From Altericroceibacterium endophyticum (GTDB lineage Bacteria > Pseudomonadota > Alphaproteobacteria > Sphingomonadales > Sphingomonadaceae), in NCBI RefSeq assembly GCF_009827595.1, contig NZ_WTYT01000005.1:310001-374000 (forward strand): a stretch of DNA of 64,000 nucleotides. Reading direction: 5' to 3'. The position numbers and the translations under genes were made by a program. Below are positions 1 to 8,993 of the stretch, piece by piece. Under the pieces are notes generated by a model. It worked only from the letters and a program-made list of their open reading frames with translations. It was not told the origin of the DNA and ran no database searches. The first letter of the stretch is position 1. Every line of letters begins with the position of its first letter.

Positions 1-73
1 GCGCATGTGCGCTGAGAGGATGAAGGAAAATGGCAAACGCCGCGGCTAAGGCGAATGGTCTGGCAAGCATCAT
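1..73 (-). CDS. N-terminus of an exported protein, cut by the window edge
   Basis: The reverse strand has two adjacent ATG codons (73-71 and 70-68) after a good ribosome binding site, GGGAGAGGA, about 5 bases upstream. The 24 codons visible form a typical Sec signal peptide: a short N-region with one Arg, a hydrophobic Ala/Phe/Leu core, and a likely signal peptidase site after Ala-His-Ala. The mature part lies outside the window, so no function can be given. It is divergent from serS, so about 145 bases between them must hold both promoters. Confidence 0.6.
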   Translation of the reverse strand, partial: MMLARPFALAAAFAIFLHPLSAHA

Positions 74-218
74 CTATGTCCTCTCCCTCAATTATGGCAT
101 GGCAAAGTAGAGAATTTATTTGAGTTGTCATCGATATTATAGACCGGCATCGAAAACGCCCTTTCCGGCACTGTCCCTACTGGACAAGTCCCGCGCTGAA
201 CGGGCATAGCGCGCAGCC

Positions 219-1496
219 ATGCATGACCTTCGTTTTATTCGCGACAATCCCGAAACTTTCGATGCCGGACTGGCCCTGCGCGGGGCAGAGCCTGCTGCTG
301 CGCAAATCCTGGCGCTGGATGAACAGCGCCGCGGCGTTTCCACCCGCATGCAGGAGGCGCAAAGCCGCCGGAACGAGGCGTCCAAAGCCATCGGCAAGGC
401 GATGGGCCAGGGTGACACGGAAACCGCCGAAAGTCTGAAGGCCGAAGTGGCTGAACTGAAACAGACCCTGCCCCAGCTTGAAGAGCAGGACCGCGTGCTC
501 TCCGCCGAACTCAATGATCTGATCGCCCGCCTGCCCAATCTGCCGATGGACGGTGTGCCGCAAGGCACGGATGAAGATGACAATCAGGAAGTCAGCCGCT
601 GGGGCACTCCGCGCGAATTTTCCTTTAAACCCATGGAACATGCCGATATCGGCCCCGCGCTTGGTCTCGATTTTGAAACCGGCGCCGCCATTGCTGGTGC
701 GCGTTTCACCTTTCTGAAAGGCCAGATGGCGCGTTTCCAGCGCGGAATCGCGCAATTCATGCTCGATTTCCAGACAGCGACGCGCGGCTATATGGAATGT
801 GCCCCGCCTTTGCTGGTGCGTGACGAGGCTGTTTTCGGCACAGGGCAATTGCCCAAATTTTCGGAAGATTTGTTCCGCACCACCGATGGCCGCTGGCTGA
901 TCCCGACGGCGGAAGTCAGCCTGACCAATTCGGTGCGCGAACAGATTATCGATGATCTTTCAGCGCCTTTGCGATTGACGGCCCTGACCCCTTGTTTCCG
1001 CTCCGAAGCGGGTGCGGCGGGACGTGATACGCGCGGCTATATTCGCCAGCATCAATTCGACAAGGTGGAGCTCGTCACCATTTGCCGCCCGGAAGACTGG
1101 CAGGCAGAGCATGACTATATGACAGCGTCGGCCGAAGCCATTCTGCAAGCGCTTGAGCTGCCCTATCGCAAGATGCTGCTGTGCACCGGCGACATGGGCG
1201 CGACGGCGAAGAAGACCTTTGATCTGGAAGTCTGGCTTCCGGGCCAGAGCGCCTATCGGGAAATCAGCTCGGTCAGCTGGTGCGGTGATTATCAGGCCCG
1301 GCGCATGAATGCCCGCTATCGTCCTGAAGGTGCAAAGAAAACCGAATTCGTCCATACGCTGAACGGATCGGGCCTGGCCGTCGGACGCACCCTTGTCGCG
1401 CTGCTCGAAAACGGGCAGCAGGAAGATGGTTCGGTGGTAATCCCCGATGCGCTCAAACCCTATTGCGGTGGGATGGAGCGTCTGACACCAGCGTAA
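219..1496 (+). CDS. serS: Seryl-tRNA synthetase
   Basis: This enzyme charges tRNA-Ser (and tRNA-Sec where present) with serine in the cytoplasm. The 425 residues match the family length. The N-terminal third is the long coiled-coil tRNA-binding arm, rich in Arg/Glu/Ala/Gln. The catalytic class II core shows the serine-site motif [10 protein letters not shown], motif 2 around [14 protein letters not shown] and motif 3 around [19 protein letters not shown]. The first ATG fits the family start ([12 protein letters not shown]). surE follows after 24 bases, a serS-surE order that is common in alphaproteobacteria. Confidence 0.97.
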   Translation: MHDLRFIRDNPETFDAGLALRGAEPAAAQILALDEQRRGVSTRMQEAQSRRNEASKAIGKAMGQGDTETAESLKAEVAELKQTLPQLEEQDRVLSAELNDLIARLPNLPMDGVPQGTDEDDNQEVSRWGTPREFSFKPMEHADIGPALGLDFETGAAIAGARFTFLKGQMARFQRGIAQFMLDFQTATRGYMECAPPLLVRDEAVFGTGQLPKFSEDLFRTTDGRWLIPTAEVSLTNSVREQIIDDLSAPLRLTALTPCFRSEAGAAGRDTRGYIRQHQFDKVELVTICRPEDWQAEHDYMTASAEAILQALELPYRKMLLCTGDMGATAKKTFDLEVWLPGQSAYREISSVSWCGDYQARRMNARYRPEGAKKTEFVHTLNGSGLAVGRTLVALLENGQQEDGSVVIPDALKPYCGGMERLTPA

Positions 1497-1520
1497 AACA
1501 ATAATAAGCGAAAGGATTTC

Positions 1521-2288
1521 ATGCGCATTCTCCTCACCAATGATGACGGTATTCACGCACCCGGTTTTGCGGTTCTGGAGAATATAGCGCGGCAGATTTC
1601 CGACGATGTGTGGGTCTGCGCCCCGGCTGAGGAGAATTCCGGCGCCGGCCATTCGCTGACCCTGCACCAGCCCGTTCGGCTGAAGGAGCATGGTGAAAAA
1701 CGCTATGCCGTGACCGGAACGCCGACCGATTCGGTCAATCTGGCCCTGCGCAAATTCTTTGCTGACAAAATGCCCGACCTGATCATTTCAGGCGTCAATA
1801 ATGGCGAAAATCTGGCCGATGACGTGACCTATTCGGGCACGATTTCAGCCGCAATGGAAGGCGCCCTGGCCGGCATTCCGGCCATCGCGCTCAGCCAGTC
1901 CATGCGCGGCGGCGCTGACGGCCCGGGTTTCGATGCAGCCGAGCAATGGGCCGAGAGAGTCATTCGCCCTTTGCTCACTACGCAAATTCCCCGGCGCTGC
2001 GTCATCAACGTCAACTTCCCCGCTTTGCCTGCCGCCGAGGTGAAAGGCATTCGCGTGGTGCGGCAGGGTTTCCACGATTATGCCCGCGGCTCGCTGGTGG
2101 AAGCGACCGATCCGCGCGGGCGGCCTTATTTCTGGTTCGGGCTGGACGATATCGAACATTCGCTTGACCACGGCACCGATCTGGAAGCCGTGGCCGAGGG
2201 ATATATTTCGCTGACGCCTATCCAGCTTGATCTCACCCATTATGCGTCGCTCGGCGATCTGGGTGAAACCTTCGCCCAAAGCAGCTAA
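1521..2288 (+). CDS. surE: 5'/3'-nucleotidase SurE
   Basis: SurE is a metal-dependent phosphatase acting on nucleoside monophosphates and linked to stationary-phase survival. The N-terminal MRILLTNDDGIHAPG carries the family Asp-Asp metal ligands. Further family motifs are the Ser in EENSGAGHS and the Asn in ISGVNNGENLADD, followed by YSGTISAAMEG. The length of 255 residues is typical. The ribosome binding site is GAAAGGATTT. It lies 24 bases after serS and 6 bases before a potassium channel gene, so the three are probably one transcript. Confidence 0.95.
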   Translation: MRILLTNDDGIHAPGFAVLENIARQISDDVWVCAPAEENSGAGHSLTLHQPVRLKEHGEKRYAVTGTPTDSVNLALRKFFADKMPDLIISGVNNGENLADDVTYSGTISAAMEGALAGIPAIALSQSMRGGADGPGFDAAEQWAERVIRPLLTTQIPRRCVINVNFPALPAAEVKGIRVVRQGFHDYARGSLVEATDPRGRPYFWFGLDDIEHSLDHGTDLEAVAEGYISLTPIQLDLTHYASLGDLGETFAQSS

Positions 2289-2294
2289 AGCGGC

Positions 2295-3380
2295 ATGGCG
2301 CAGTCGCACCGCTCCCGCAAATATAATGACGCTGTGCGCAGCCGCCGGTTCACACCGCTGAAACGTGCCGTGCGTGTGCCGGTCTGGGCAGATATCGGCA
2401 TCCGCCTGTCCGCCGCCCTCGGCCTCGTCTTTCTGGTGGTGATGGTCCATTGGTGGGACCGCGACGGGCTGGTCGATAATCTGGATGGCGAGGTAAGCTT
2501 CCTCGACGTCGTCTATTTCACGATGATATCCATCACCACCACCGGCTTTGGCGATATCGCCCCGATCAGCGATCGCGCCCGACTGGTGGAGGCGCTCATC
2601 GTGACTCCGATCCGCTTTGCGGTCATTTTCATCTTCGTGGGCACCGCCTACAATTTCATCATCAAACGCAGTTGGGAGAAATTCCGCATGGCCCGCATTC
2701 AGGAACAGCTCTCCGACCATTTCGTGGTGCTGGGTTTCGGTGTTTCCGGCTCTGAAGCCGTCGGCGAATTGATCGAACGCGGCACCGATCCCAGCTGTAT
2801 CGTCGTGATGGACACGCATAAGGATCGCCTGGCCCATGCCGAGGCGCTGGGCTGCAATGTGATCGAGGGCGATGCCACGCGCGACGAAAGTCTGATGGCG
2901 GTGCGCATTCGCAAGGCAAAGACCGTTTTGGTTTCAGCCGGGCGTGACGATGCCTCTATCCTGATCGTGCTGACCGTGCGTCATCTGGCACCCAATGTCC
3001 CGATCAGCGTCGTGGTGCGCGCGGCCGATAATGAAATTCTGGCCCATCAGGCCGGGGCCGACAATGTGATCAACCCGGTGCGCTTTACCGGCCTGCTCCT
3101 CGCCGGTAGCGCGCAAGGGGCGCATATTGCCGATTATCTGGCCGATCTGGCCTCCGTGACAGGGCGGGTACAGCTTGTCGAACGCTCTGTCTTGCCCGAA
3201 GAAGTGGGTAAGCCGCTGGCCGAACTGGCCACGGGCGGTAAAGGTCTGCGCGTCTATCGCGGTGCCGGGGCGCATGGCTTCTGGGAAGATGAGGCAGGCA
3301 TGCTGCAATCGGGCGATATCGTGGTCGAAATCCGCCCGTCGCGCGATGAGCCCGTCACCGATGATGAAGTGGCAAGCTAG
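2295..3380 (+). CDS. Two-TM potassium channel with TrkA-N (RCK) domain
   Basis: This is a ligand-gated K+ channel subunit of the Kch/MthK type. TM1 is about residues 33-53. A pore helix and selectivity filter TTTGFGD follow at about residue 80, then TM2 (VTPIRFAVIFIFVGTAYNFI). The cytoplasmic part starts with a Rossmann-type RCK domain (HFVVLGFGVSGSEAVGELI, then VVMDTHKDRL) that would bind NAD(H) or another nucleotide, and ends with a TrkA-C-like region. The filter is GFG rather than GYG, which is still seen in K+ channels. It is 6 bases after surE. Its TAG stop lies inside the left arm of an inverted-repeat element. Confidence 0.88.
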   Translation: MAQSHRSRKYNDAVRSRRFTPLKRAVRVPVWADIGIRLSAALGLVFLVVMVHWWDRDGLVDNLDGEVSFLDVVYFTMISITTTGFGDIAPISDRARLVEALIVTPIRFAVIFIFVGTAYNFIIKRSWEKFRMARIQEQLSDHFVVLGFGVSGSEAVGELIERGTDPSCIVVMDTHKDRLAHAEALGCNVIEGDATRDESLMAVRIRKAKTVLVSAGRDDASILIVLTVRHLAPNVPISVVVRAADNEILAHQAGADNVINPVRFTGLLLAGSAQGAHIADYLADLASVTGRVQLVERSVLPEEVGKPLAELATGGKGLRVYRGAGAHGFWEDEAGMLQSGDIVVEIRPSRDEPVTDDEVAS

Positions 3381-3645
3381 GCCGTAAACGCATAAACAGC
3401 ACCGTCGAGGCGCCCAAATGGCGAACATATCGGAGCAAAGCGCCCGCCGGGAAGGCTGTTTGCCTTTCCAGGGCGATTTGTTTCGAGAGGGAAGCCATTT
3501 GGGCGTCGCAAAGCGATTTGGCCAAAATGGCCCATCGCTGCGTCAAGAAGCCTTGAAATATCGACATATTCCCACGCCTTCTTTCCTGACGCTGAGCCAT
3601 TTTGCCTCAAACCTCGATGGTACTGTTTATGAGTTTACGGCCTAG
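3377..3645. repeat. MITE-like structured inverted-repeat element
   Basis: A 269-base element fills the space between two convergent genes. Its ends are 34-base inverted repeats (3377-3410 and 3612-3645) that match at 31 of 34 positions. Both ends carry CTAG, which could be a target-site duplication with the repeat proper starting at GCCGTAAAC. Inside are further inverted pairs: GCGCCCAAATGGC near 3411 with GCCATTTGGGCG near 3494, a hairpin at 3512-3537 (GCGATTTGGCCA/TGGCCCATCGC), and GCGTCA/TGACGC near 3540 and 3587. Short ORFs on both strands end in nearly the same peptide because of the terminal repeat, so coding is unlikely. No transposase is present. Confidence 0.7.
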
Positions 3646-3657
3646 ACCCGCTTCAAA

Positions 3658-4059
3658 TTAACGAAACGCCAGAAACACCAAACCCATCGCCGTCATCCCG
3701 GTGATGAGATGCAGCGCATCAATCGCGAACAATTTGCCTGATTTGCGCTGAAACAGGTAATTGATGCCCAGCGCCGGTGTCATGATGGTCAGACCAAAAC
3801 CGCTGGAAATCATCATCATTCCCCGCACGCTCGGGCTGGTGCGAGCAAATTGGTGGCCCAGCATCAGTGCGATCAGCAGTTCAAACAGAAATGCCAGCGC
3901 GAGAATCAACACCATCGGTTTGCCATCGGCAATATGCTGATCGGTCAGGCCCGCTTCGCGCTGCCACAGCTTGCCAAACAGCAATCCGTACCAGATCATG
4001 CCCACTGCAAAGAAAGCGCAAGCGGCCAGAAAAACCGCCAGCATATTGATTTCGCCCAT
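3658..4059 (-). CDS. DUF1761 family membrane protein
   Basis: This is a small integral membrane protein of about 133 residues with four predicted hydrophobic helices. The N-terminal part (INMLAVFLAACAFFAVGMIW, then YGLLFGKLW) has the pattern typical of DUF1761 proteins, whose function is unknown. The start at ATG 4059 is preferred because GGGACC lies 6-8 bases upstream and family members begin just before the first helix; an in-frame ATG at 4071 is the alternative. It is convergent with the K+ channel across the repeat element and divergent from rimO. Confidence 0.7.
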   Translation of the reverse strand: MGEINMLAVFLAACAFFAVGMIWYGLLFGKLWQREAGLTDQHIADGKPMVLILALAFLFELLIALMLGHQFARTSPSVRGMMMISSGFGLTIMTPALGINYLFQRKSGKLFAIDALHLITGMTAMGLVFLAFR

Positions 4060-4083
4060 GATTGGTCCCATTATCGCTGCTTA

Positions 4084-4100
4084 GCGCGAACGGTTCGCGC
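4084..4100. promoter_or_regulatory. 17-base palindrome between divergent genes
   Basis: GCGCGAAC and GTTCGCGC form a perfect 8-base inverted repeat around one central G. It sits in the 78-base space between the divergent DUF1761 gene and rimO, where an operator or overlapping promoters are expected. It does not fit the alphaproteobacterial LexA box, which is a direct repeat of GTTC. Its function is unknown. Confidence 0.4.
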
Positions 4101-4137
4101 GTGACTTCCGGACATTCAATAGCTAGGGGCGCGCATC

Positions 4138-5508
4138 ATGGCCACCCGCATTCCCGAACAGCGCCGTGTCGGCATGGTTAGTCTTGGCTGTCCCAAGGCT
4201 CTTGTCGATTCCGAGCGTATCCTCACCAAGCTGCGTGCCGACGGCTACGCGATGAGCCCCGATTATGCCGGGGCTGATGTCGTGCTCGTCAACACTTGCG
4301 GCTTCCTCGATTCTGCCAAGGAAGAAAGCCTTTCCGCCATTGGGGAGGCAATCAAGGAAAATGGCCGCGTCATCGTGACCGGCTGCATGGGCGAGGAAGC
4401 GGAGGCGATCCGCGCCAAGTTCCCCGAAGTTCTGGCGATTACCGGCGCGCATCAATATGAAGATGTGGTGGATGCCGTGCATGTGGCCGCCCCGCCCAGC
4501 CAAGGGCCCTTCATCGATCTGGTGCCCCAGCCCGATATCAAGCTGACCCCGCGGCATTATTCCTATCTCAAGATTTCAGAAGGCTGCAACCATTCCTGCG
4601 CCTTCTGCATCATCCCCGATCTGCGCGGAAAACTGGTCAGCCGCCGGATTGATGCCGTGCTGCGCGAGGCGGAAAAGCTGGTCGCTGCCGGCACGAAGGA
4701 ACTGCTGGTCATCAGTCAGGACACCAGCGCCTATGGCGTTGATACAAGACATGAGGCACGCTTGTGGAAGGGCCGCGAAACCCGCGCCCATATGACCGAT
4801 CTTGCGCGCGAATTGGGGCAGCTGCGCACGCCGGACGGCGACACGCCATGGGTGCGGCTGCATTATGTCTATCCCTATCCGCATGTCGATCAGGTCATTC
4901 CGTTGATGGCGGAGGGGCTGATCACGCCCTATCTCGACATTCCCTTCCAGCATGCAGCGCCATCCGTGCTGAAAGCCATGAAGCGCCCGGCCAATGAGGC
5001 CAAGGTGCTTGATCGGTTGAAAAAATGGCGTGAGATCTGCCCGGACATCACCGTGCGATCGAGCTTCGTGGTCGGCTTCCCCGGCGAAACCGAGGCCGAT
5101 TTCGAATATCTGCTCGACTGGCTCGAGGAAGCACAGCTCGACCGCGTGGGCGGTTTCCGCTTCGAACCGGTTGAAGGGGCGCAGGCCAATGCGCTGCCTG
5201 ATCAGGTGCCGGAGGACGTGAAGGAAGAGCGCTACGCCCGGCTGATGGAGAAGACCGAAGCGATCAGCGCGGCCAAGCTCGCCGCCAAGGTCGGCGGATT
5301 GCAACAGGTGATCATCGACGAGGTCGGGGAGCCGGATGAAGATGGCGACATTGGTGCCACTGGTCGCAGCCGTGCCGATGCTCCTGAAATCGACGGCGCC
5401 GTCTATCTGCGCAATGTTCCTGAAACGCTGAAGCAAGGCGATTTCGTGAATGTCATGGTTGAAGATGCCGACGCGCATGACCTCTATGGTGTGATTGCCA
5501 CGGACTAA
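4138..5508 (+). CDS. rimO: Ribosomal protein uS12 methylthiotransferase RimO
   Basis: RimO is a radical-SAM enzyme that methylthiolates an Asp of ribosomal protein S12. The N-terminal UPF0004 domain starts [17 protein letters not shown] and carries the Cys residues for the auxiliary 4Fe-4S cluster (in GCPKA, NTCGF and TGCMG). The radical-SAM cluster motif CNHSCAFC lies at residues 150-157. The C-terminal TRAM domain, acidic with [12 protein letters not shown], fits RimO rather than MiaB. The length of 456 residues is normal for the family. The gene appears monocistronic, with the convergent alkB only 3 bases downstream. Confidence 0.95.
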   Translation: MATRIPEQRRVGMVSLGCPKALVDSERILTKLRADGYAMSPDYAGADVVLVNTCGFLDSAKEESLSAIGEAIKENGRVIVTGCMGEEAEAIRAKFPEVLAITGAHQYEDVVDAVHVAAPPSQGPFIDLVPQPDIKLTPRHYSYLKISEGCNHSCAFCIIPDLRGKLVSRRIDAVLREAEKLVAAGTKELLVISQDTSAYGVDTRHEARLWKGRETRAHMTDLARELGQLRTPDGDTPWVRLHYVYPYPHVDQVIPLMAEGLITPYLDIPFQHAAPSVLKAMKRPANEAKVLDRLKKWREICPDITVRSSFVVGFPGETEADFEYLLDWLEEAQLDRVGGFRFEPVEGAQANALPDQVPEDVKEERYARLMEKTEAISAAKLAAKVGGLQQVIIDEVGEPDEDGDIGATGRSRADAPEIDGAVYLRNVPETLKQGDFVNVMVEDADAHDLYGVIATD

Positions 5509-5511
5509 CGC

Positions 5512-6108
5512 CTAGCGCATCGTCCTAAGCGTGATTGAATGCCGGGTTACCTCCATCGGCACGATCGAATGCTCCCATTCCTGCCGCGCTTTGCCGGATA
5601 GCCGATAGGCTGACCGGCGAGCGAGCGGGACGGTATGGCGCCGGAAGCCGCCACTTTCCTGCCGCTGCCGGAGACGCAGCACCGCTGGTGCGCTCAGCGA
5701 CAGGCCCAACACATCGCCATATTGCGGCCGGTCGCGGTGCCAGCCGATCCCTGCCCCAGGATCATAACGGATCAGCAACGCCTGACGCAGAGCCGCAGGG
5801 TCAAGATCAAACAACGGCGCAAGCTGATGCTTCAGCGCCTCCAGCCATGCGGGAAAATCCGGCGCGTCGGTCACTTTGCCGCGGGCATAATCATAGGCTG
5901 AACCGTAATTTACCGTCAGCCGCTTGCCCTCCCACTGACCGAAGCGGAAGGGTGCGAGCGGCGCGACATCGATCGCCGCAGCATAGTCGCGCTCCTGCTC
6001 ACACGTGATGGCTTCCTCCACCAGAGTGAGGCCGGGCACCGTAAACGCAGGTGGTGTGTCGGCAAAGAAGTCGCCTTGGCTGTGCATGTCGCCTATATGG
6101 GCAGCCAT
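5512..6108 (-). CDS. alkB: AlkB-type 2-oxoglutarate/Fe(II) dioxygenase
   Basis: This protein of 198 residues (191 from the second Met) belongs to the family that removes alkyl groups from DNA or RNA bases by oxidative demethylation. The Fe(II) ligands are seen as His and Asp in GWHRDRP and His in WEHSI. The 2-oxoglutarate-binding Arg is in RHSITLRTMR at the very C-terminus. The residues TLLIRYDPGAGIGWH are family-typical. The first ATG (6108-6106) overlaps the ATG of the divergent YjbQ gene; the second in-frame ATG at 6087, with a weak AGGCGAC upstream, may be the real start. Substrate preference cannot be told. Confidence 0.88.
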   Translation of the reverse strand: MAAHIGDMHSQGDFFADTPPAFTVPGLTLVEEAITCEQERDYAAAIDVAPLAPFRFGQWEGKRLTVNYGSAYDYARGKVTDAPDFPAWLEALKHQLAPLFDLDPAALRQALLIRYDPGAGIGWHRDRPQYGDVLGLSLSAPAVLRLRQRQESGGFRRHTVPLARRSAYRLSGKARQEWEHSIVPMEVTRHSITLRTMR

Positions 6109-6523
6109 GCGCCAGATTCATACCACGCTGACCATCGCCACGCAGGGGCAAAGCCTTAATGAATGTACCCATGAGATTGCCGACTGGCTCGGCGATAGCG
6201 GTATCTCGGATGGCCTGCTGACGATTTTCTGCCAGCACACTTCCGCATCCCTGCTCATCAATGAGAATGCCGCACGCGAAGTGCCGGGCGATATTCTGCG
6301 CTGGCTCGATCGGACGGTGCCAGAAGGGAGCCACTATGCGCATGACGATGAAGGCCCGGACGATATGCCCGCCCATATCAAGGCCATGCTGACCGGTAAC
6401 AGCCTGACCATTCCCGTCGCGGCGGGACAGATGATGCTCGGCACGTGGCAGGGCGTATTTCTGGCCGAACATCGGGCCCGGCCGCATCGGCGGCGGATCA
6501 TTTTGCATCTGCTGGGCGAATAG
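6107..6523 (+). CDS. YjbQ family protein (UPF0047)
   Basis: This is a 138-residue member of the secondary thiamine-phosphate synthase/YjbQ family. The fold and weak thiamine-phosphate synthase activity are reported for E. coli YjbQ, but the in vivo role is unclear. Family motifs are ICQHTSAS-like FCQHTSASLLINENA, HDDEGPDDMPAHIKAML and LGTWQGVFLAEHR. The start MRQIHTTLTI is chosen by family alignment; an upstream extension to 6005 would be antisense to alkB. The ribosome binding site is weak. A transglutaminase-like gene follows after 48 bases. Confidence 0.85.
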   Translation: MRQIHTTLTIATQGQSLNECTHEIADWLGDSGISDGLLTIFCQHTSASLLINENAAREVPGDILRWLDRTVPEGSHYAHDDEGPDDMPAHIKAMLTGNSLTIPVAAGQMMLGTWQGVFLAEHRARPHRRRIILHLLGE

Positions 6524-6571
6524 GCGCGGGTTTCGGGAAACAGTTTCTGCCGGCGATGGTTGCTGAAACAT

Positions 6572-7369
6572 ATGGCTATACACATCACCGCGCATTTCAG
6601 TTTCGAACTGGACCAGCCCACCGATCTGCTTCTTCAATTTGAAGCGGCTGCGATCCCCGAACAAACCATCATTTCTGCCACGACGCAGATCGACAAATCG
6701 GATTATTTCGCCCGCGTTCCGGCGCAGGATGACATTGGCGAGCGGATCTGGCTGCGCAAGGAAGGCCGCTGTCAGGTCGAATATTCCGCCACGGTCGAGA
6801 TTGAACGGCTGAGCGTCAATATGGCAGATCTGGCCGCGATGGAACCGCATGACCTGCCTGGCGGCGCAGTCCAATATCTGTTTGATTCGCGCTACTGTCC
6901 CGCTGACCGCTTTCAGCCATTTGCGCTGGAGGAATTCGGCACGGTATCGGGCGGTGCAAAGATTGTCGCCATTCGTGACTGGGTCCGCGATCACCTGACT
7001 TACGAACCGGGCAGTTCCACCCCCAGCACCACCGCCCTCGACACCTTTTTCGACCGGCAGGGAATTTGCCGCGATTATGCGCATCTGGTGGTCACTCTGG
7101 CCCGCGCTTCCGGCATTCCCGCACGGTATGTCAGCCTCTATGCGCCCGGTGTGCAGCCGCCGGATTTTCACGCCGTGGCAGAAGTATTCCTCGCCGATCC
7201 CACGATACCCAACGGCGGCGCATGGCATCTGGTTGATGCCACCGACATGGCAACGCCCGATACCAGCGTAAAAATCGGCATCGGCCGCGATGCAGCAGAT
7301 GTCAGCTTCCTCACCAGTTTCGGCCCCTGCACCTTTGGTGATAAACAAATCGAATGCCGACAAGGTTGA
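6572..7369 (+). CDS. Transglutaminase-like cysteine protease-fold protein
   Basis: This 265-residue protein has an N-terminal beta region seen in bacterial transglutaminase-like proteins and a C-terminal core with the catalytic triad: Cys in QGICRDYAHL, His in PDFHAVAEVFL and Asp in WHLVDATD. Family members act as peptidases or amidases, and several are linked to peptide or polymer turnover; the substrate here is unknown. ATG 6572 is chosen over a TTG four codons upstream. No signal peptide is seen, so it is probably cytoplasmic. It is co-directional with the YjbQ gene. Confidence 0.82.
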   Translation: MAIHITAHFSFELDQPTDLLLQFEAAAIPEQTIISATTQIDKSDYFARVPAQDDIGERIWLRKEGRCQVEYSATVEIERLSVNMADLAAMEPHDLPGGAVQYLFDSRYCPADRFQPFALEEFGTVSGGAKIVAIRDWVRDHLTYEPGSSTPSTTALDTFFDRQGICRDYAHLVVTLARASGIPARYVSLYAPGVQPPDFHAVAEVFLADPTIPNGGAWHLVDATDMATPDTSVKIGIGRDAADVSFLTSFGPCTFGDKQIECRQG

Positions 7370-7409
7370 ATATAGCGCTACAAGATATAGAGACACTCGG
7401 TATGGACGC

Positions 7410-7447
7410 TTATCCGGCGCCGCAGCAGCACACTCTTTTCCGGATAA
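7410..7447. promoter_or_regulatory. Inverted repeat upstream of the Entner-Doudoroff operon
   Basis: TTATCCGG (7410-7417) and CCGGATAA (7440-7447) form a perfect inverted repeat with a 22-base spacer, inside the roughly 190-base region before zwf. Spacing of about two helical turns plus its place make it a candidate operator or a leader hairpin for the sugar-catabolic operon. No known regulator consensus is matched. Confidence 0.35.
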
Positions 7448-7562
7448 CGGCAATATAGCACTTGCAGGGAATGCACATGACCTGTGAAGGTGGCGGCGCT
7501 GCTGGTGGTATATGCGACCGCCAAAACATCGACTTCAACCGGACTATACCGGAGTTATGCGT

Positions 7563-8993
7563 ATGAGTTTCACCGCCGACCGTCTTCTCCTATTTGGCGC
7601 GACCGGGGATCTGGCGCAAAGAATGCTGCTGCCCTCTTTATGCGCACTGGATGCGGATGGATTGCTGGATTCCGAACTCTCCATAATCTGCACGGCCCGT
7701 TCGGAAATGACCGATTCCGAATTTCGCAATTTCGCCCGTGCCGCGTTGGAAAAGTTCCTGCCGGCGGATCGCCGTGGCGGTATGGCCGAATTCCTCAATC
7801 GCCTGCGCTATCAGCCGCTTGATGCGACCACGCTGGAGGGGTTCGACGAATTGGCGGAAAAAGTCGGCCAGCCGGAAAAGGGCCTGGCGATTTTCCTGTC
7901 GACCGCCCCCAGCCTGTTTGAACCCACGATCAAGGGCCTGCAACATAGCGGTCTGGCAAATGGCAATGTCCGCATCGGACTGGAAAAGCCGCTCGGCACC
8001 GATCTGGGCTCCAGCTGCGAAATCAATGATGCGGTGGCCTCGGCCTTCCCTGAAGACCGGATTTTCCGGATCGATCATTATCTTGGCAAGGAAACGGTGC
8101 AGAACCTGCTGGCCCTGCGCTTTGCCAATATTCTGTTCGAACCGCTGTGGAATGCCAACCATATCGAACATGTTCAGATCACCGTTGCCGAAACGGTCGG
8201 GCTGGAAAGCCGGGTCGATTTCTATGACGATGCCGGCGCGCTGCGCGACATGGTGCAAAACCATATGCTGCAATTGCTGGCCTTGGTCGCGATGGAACCG
8301 CCCACCAGCTTTGACGCCGCCGCTGTGCGCGATGAAAAGGTCAAAGTGCTGCGCGCCTTGCGGCCCATTGGTGAAGGCGAAAGCGTAACCGGGCAATATC
8401 GCGGCGGCGCAGTCAGTGGGAAAATCGTCCCCGGATATGATGAAGAACTGGGCCGCGACAGCGACACGGAAACCTTCGTCGCGCTGAAGGCCCATGTCGA
8501 TAATTGGCGCTGGAAGGGCGTGCCCTTCTACATGCGCACCGGCAAAAGGCTGAGCGAACGCGTGACCGAAATTGTCGTCCGCTTCCGGCACATCCCCCAT
8601 TCGATCTTCGATGCCAAAACAGTGCCGAACGAATTGGTGATTGGCATTCAACCCGAAGAGAACATTTCGCTGACCCTCATGGCGAAAGTACCCGGACTGG
8701 ACCGTGACGGATTGTCGCTGCGCCCGGTTCCGCTCGACATTGCGATGCCTGATGCCTTTACCGGGACACATCGCCGCATTGCCTATGAACGGCTGCTGAT
8801 GGACCTCATCGAAGGGGATCAGACCCTGTTCGTCAGGCGCGACGAAGTCGAGGCGCAATGGAGCTGGATCGACGGAATTCGGAACCAATGGTCCAGTGAA
8901 AAGCTAAAACCTAGAACATATAGTTCCGGCAGCTGGGGCCCAAGCGCCGCCATCGCGCTGGCGGAACGGGATGGAGTAAGCTGGCATGAGTAA
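7563..8993 (+). CDS. zwf: Glucose-6-phosphate 1-dehydrogenase
   Basis: Zwf oxidises glucose-6-phosphate to 6-phosphogluconolactone with NAD(P)+, the entry to the Entner-Doudoroff and pentose phosphate routes. The N-terminal coenzyme motif is [10 protein letters not shown]. The substrate and catalytic motif RIDHYLGKE is present, with the general base His further on in the family pattern. The length of 476 residues is typical. The start at 7563 is preferred because GGAG lies 8 bases upstream; the ATG two codons earlier is too close to it. The gene overlaps edd by 8 bases, so translation is coupled. No separate 6-phosphogluconolactonase (pgl) gene is seen in the window. Confidence 0.96.
   Translation: MSFTADRLLLFGATGDLAQRMLLPSLCALDADGLLDSELSIICTARSEMTDSEFRNFARAALEKFLPADRRGGMAEFLNRLRYQPLDATTLEGFDELAEKVGQPEKGLAIFLSTAPSLFEPTIKGLQHSGLANGNVRIGLEKPLGTDLGSSCEINDAVASAFPEDRIFRIDHYLGKETVQNLLALRFANILFEPLWNANHIEHVQITVAETVGLESRVDFYDDAGALRDMVQNHMLQLLALVAMEPPTSFDAAAVRDEKVKVLRALRPIGEGESVTGQYRGGAVSGKIVPGYDEELGRDSDTETFVALKAHVDNWRWKGVPFYMRTGKRLSERVTEIVVRFRHIPHSIFDAKTVPNELVIGIQPEENISLTLMAKVPGLDRDGLSLRPVPLDIAMPDAFTGTHRRIAYERLLMDLIEGDQTLFVRRDEVEAQWSWIDGIRNQWSSEKLKPRTYSSGSWGPSAAIALAERDGVSWHE

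Noticed and set aside
3418-3645. Small ORFs on both strands inside the inverted-repeat element
   Set aside because: Their ends encode almost the same peptide because of the terminal repeat, and no ribosome binding site was found. They are explained as by-products of the repeat.
4084-4100. Palindrome near rimO as a LexA box
   Set aside because: Alphaproteobacterial LexA sites are direct repeats of GTTC with a 7-base spacer, not an inverted repeat, so the SOS reading was dropped.
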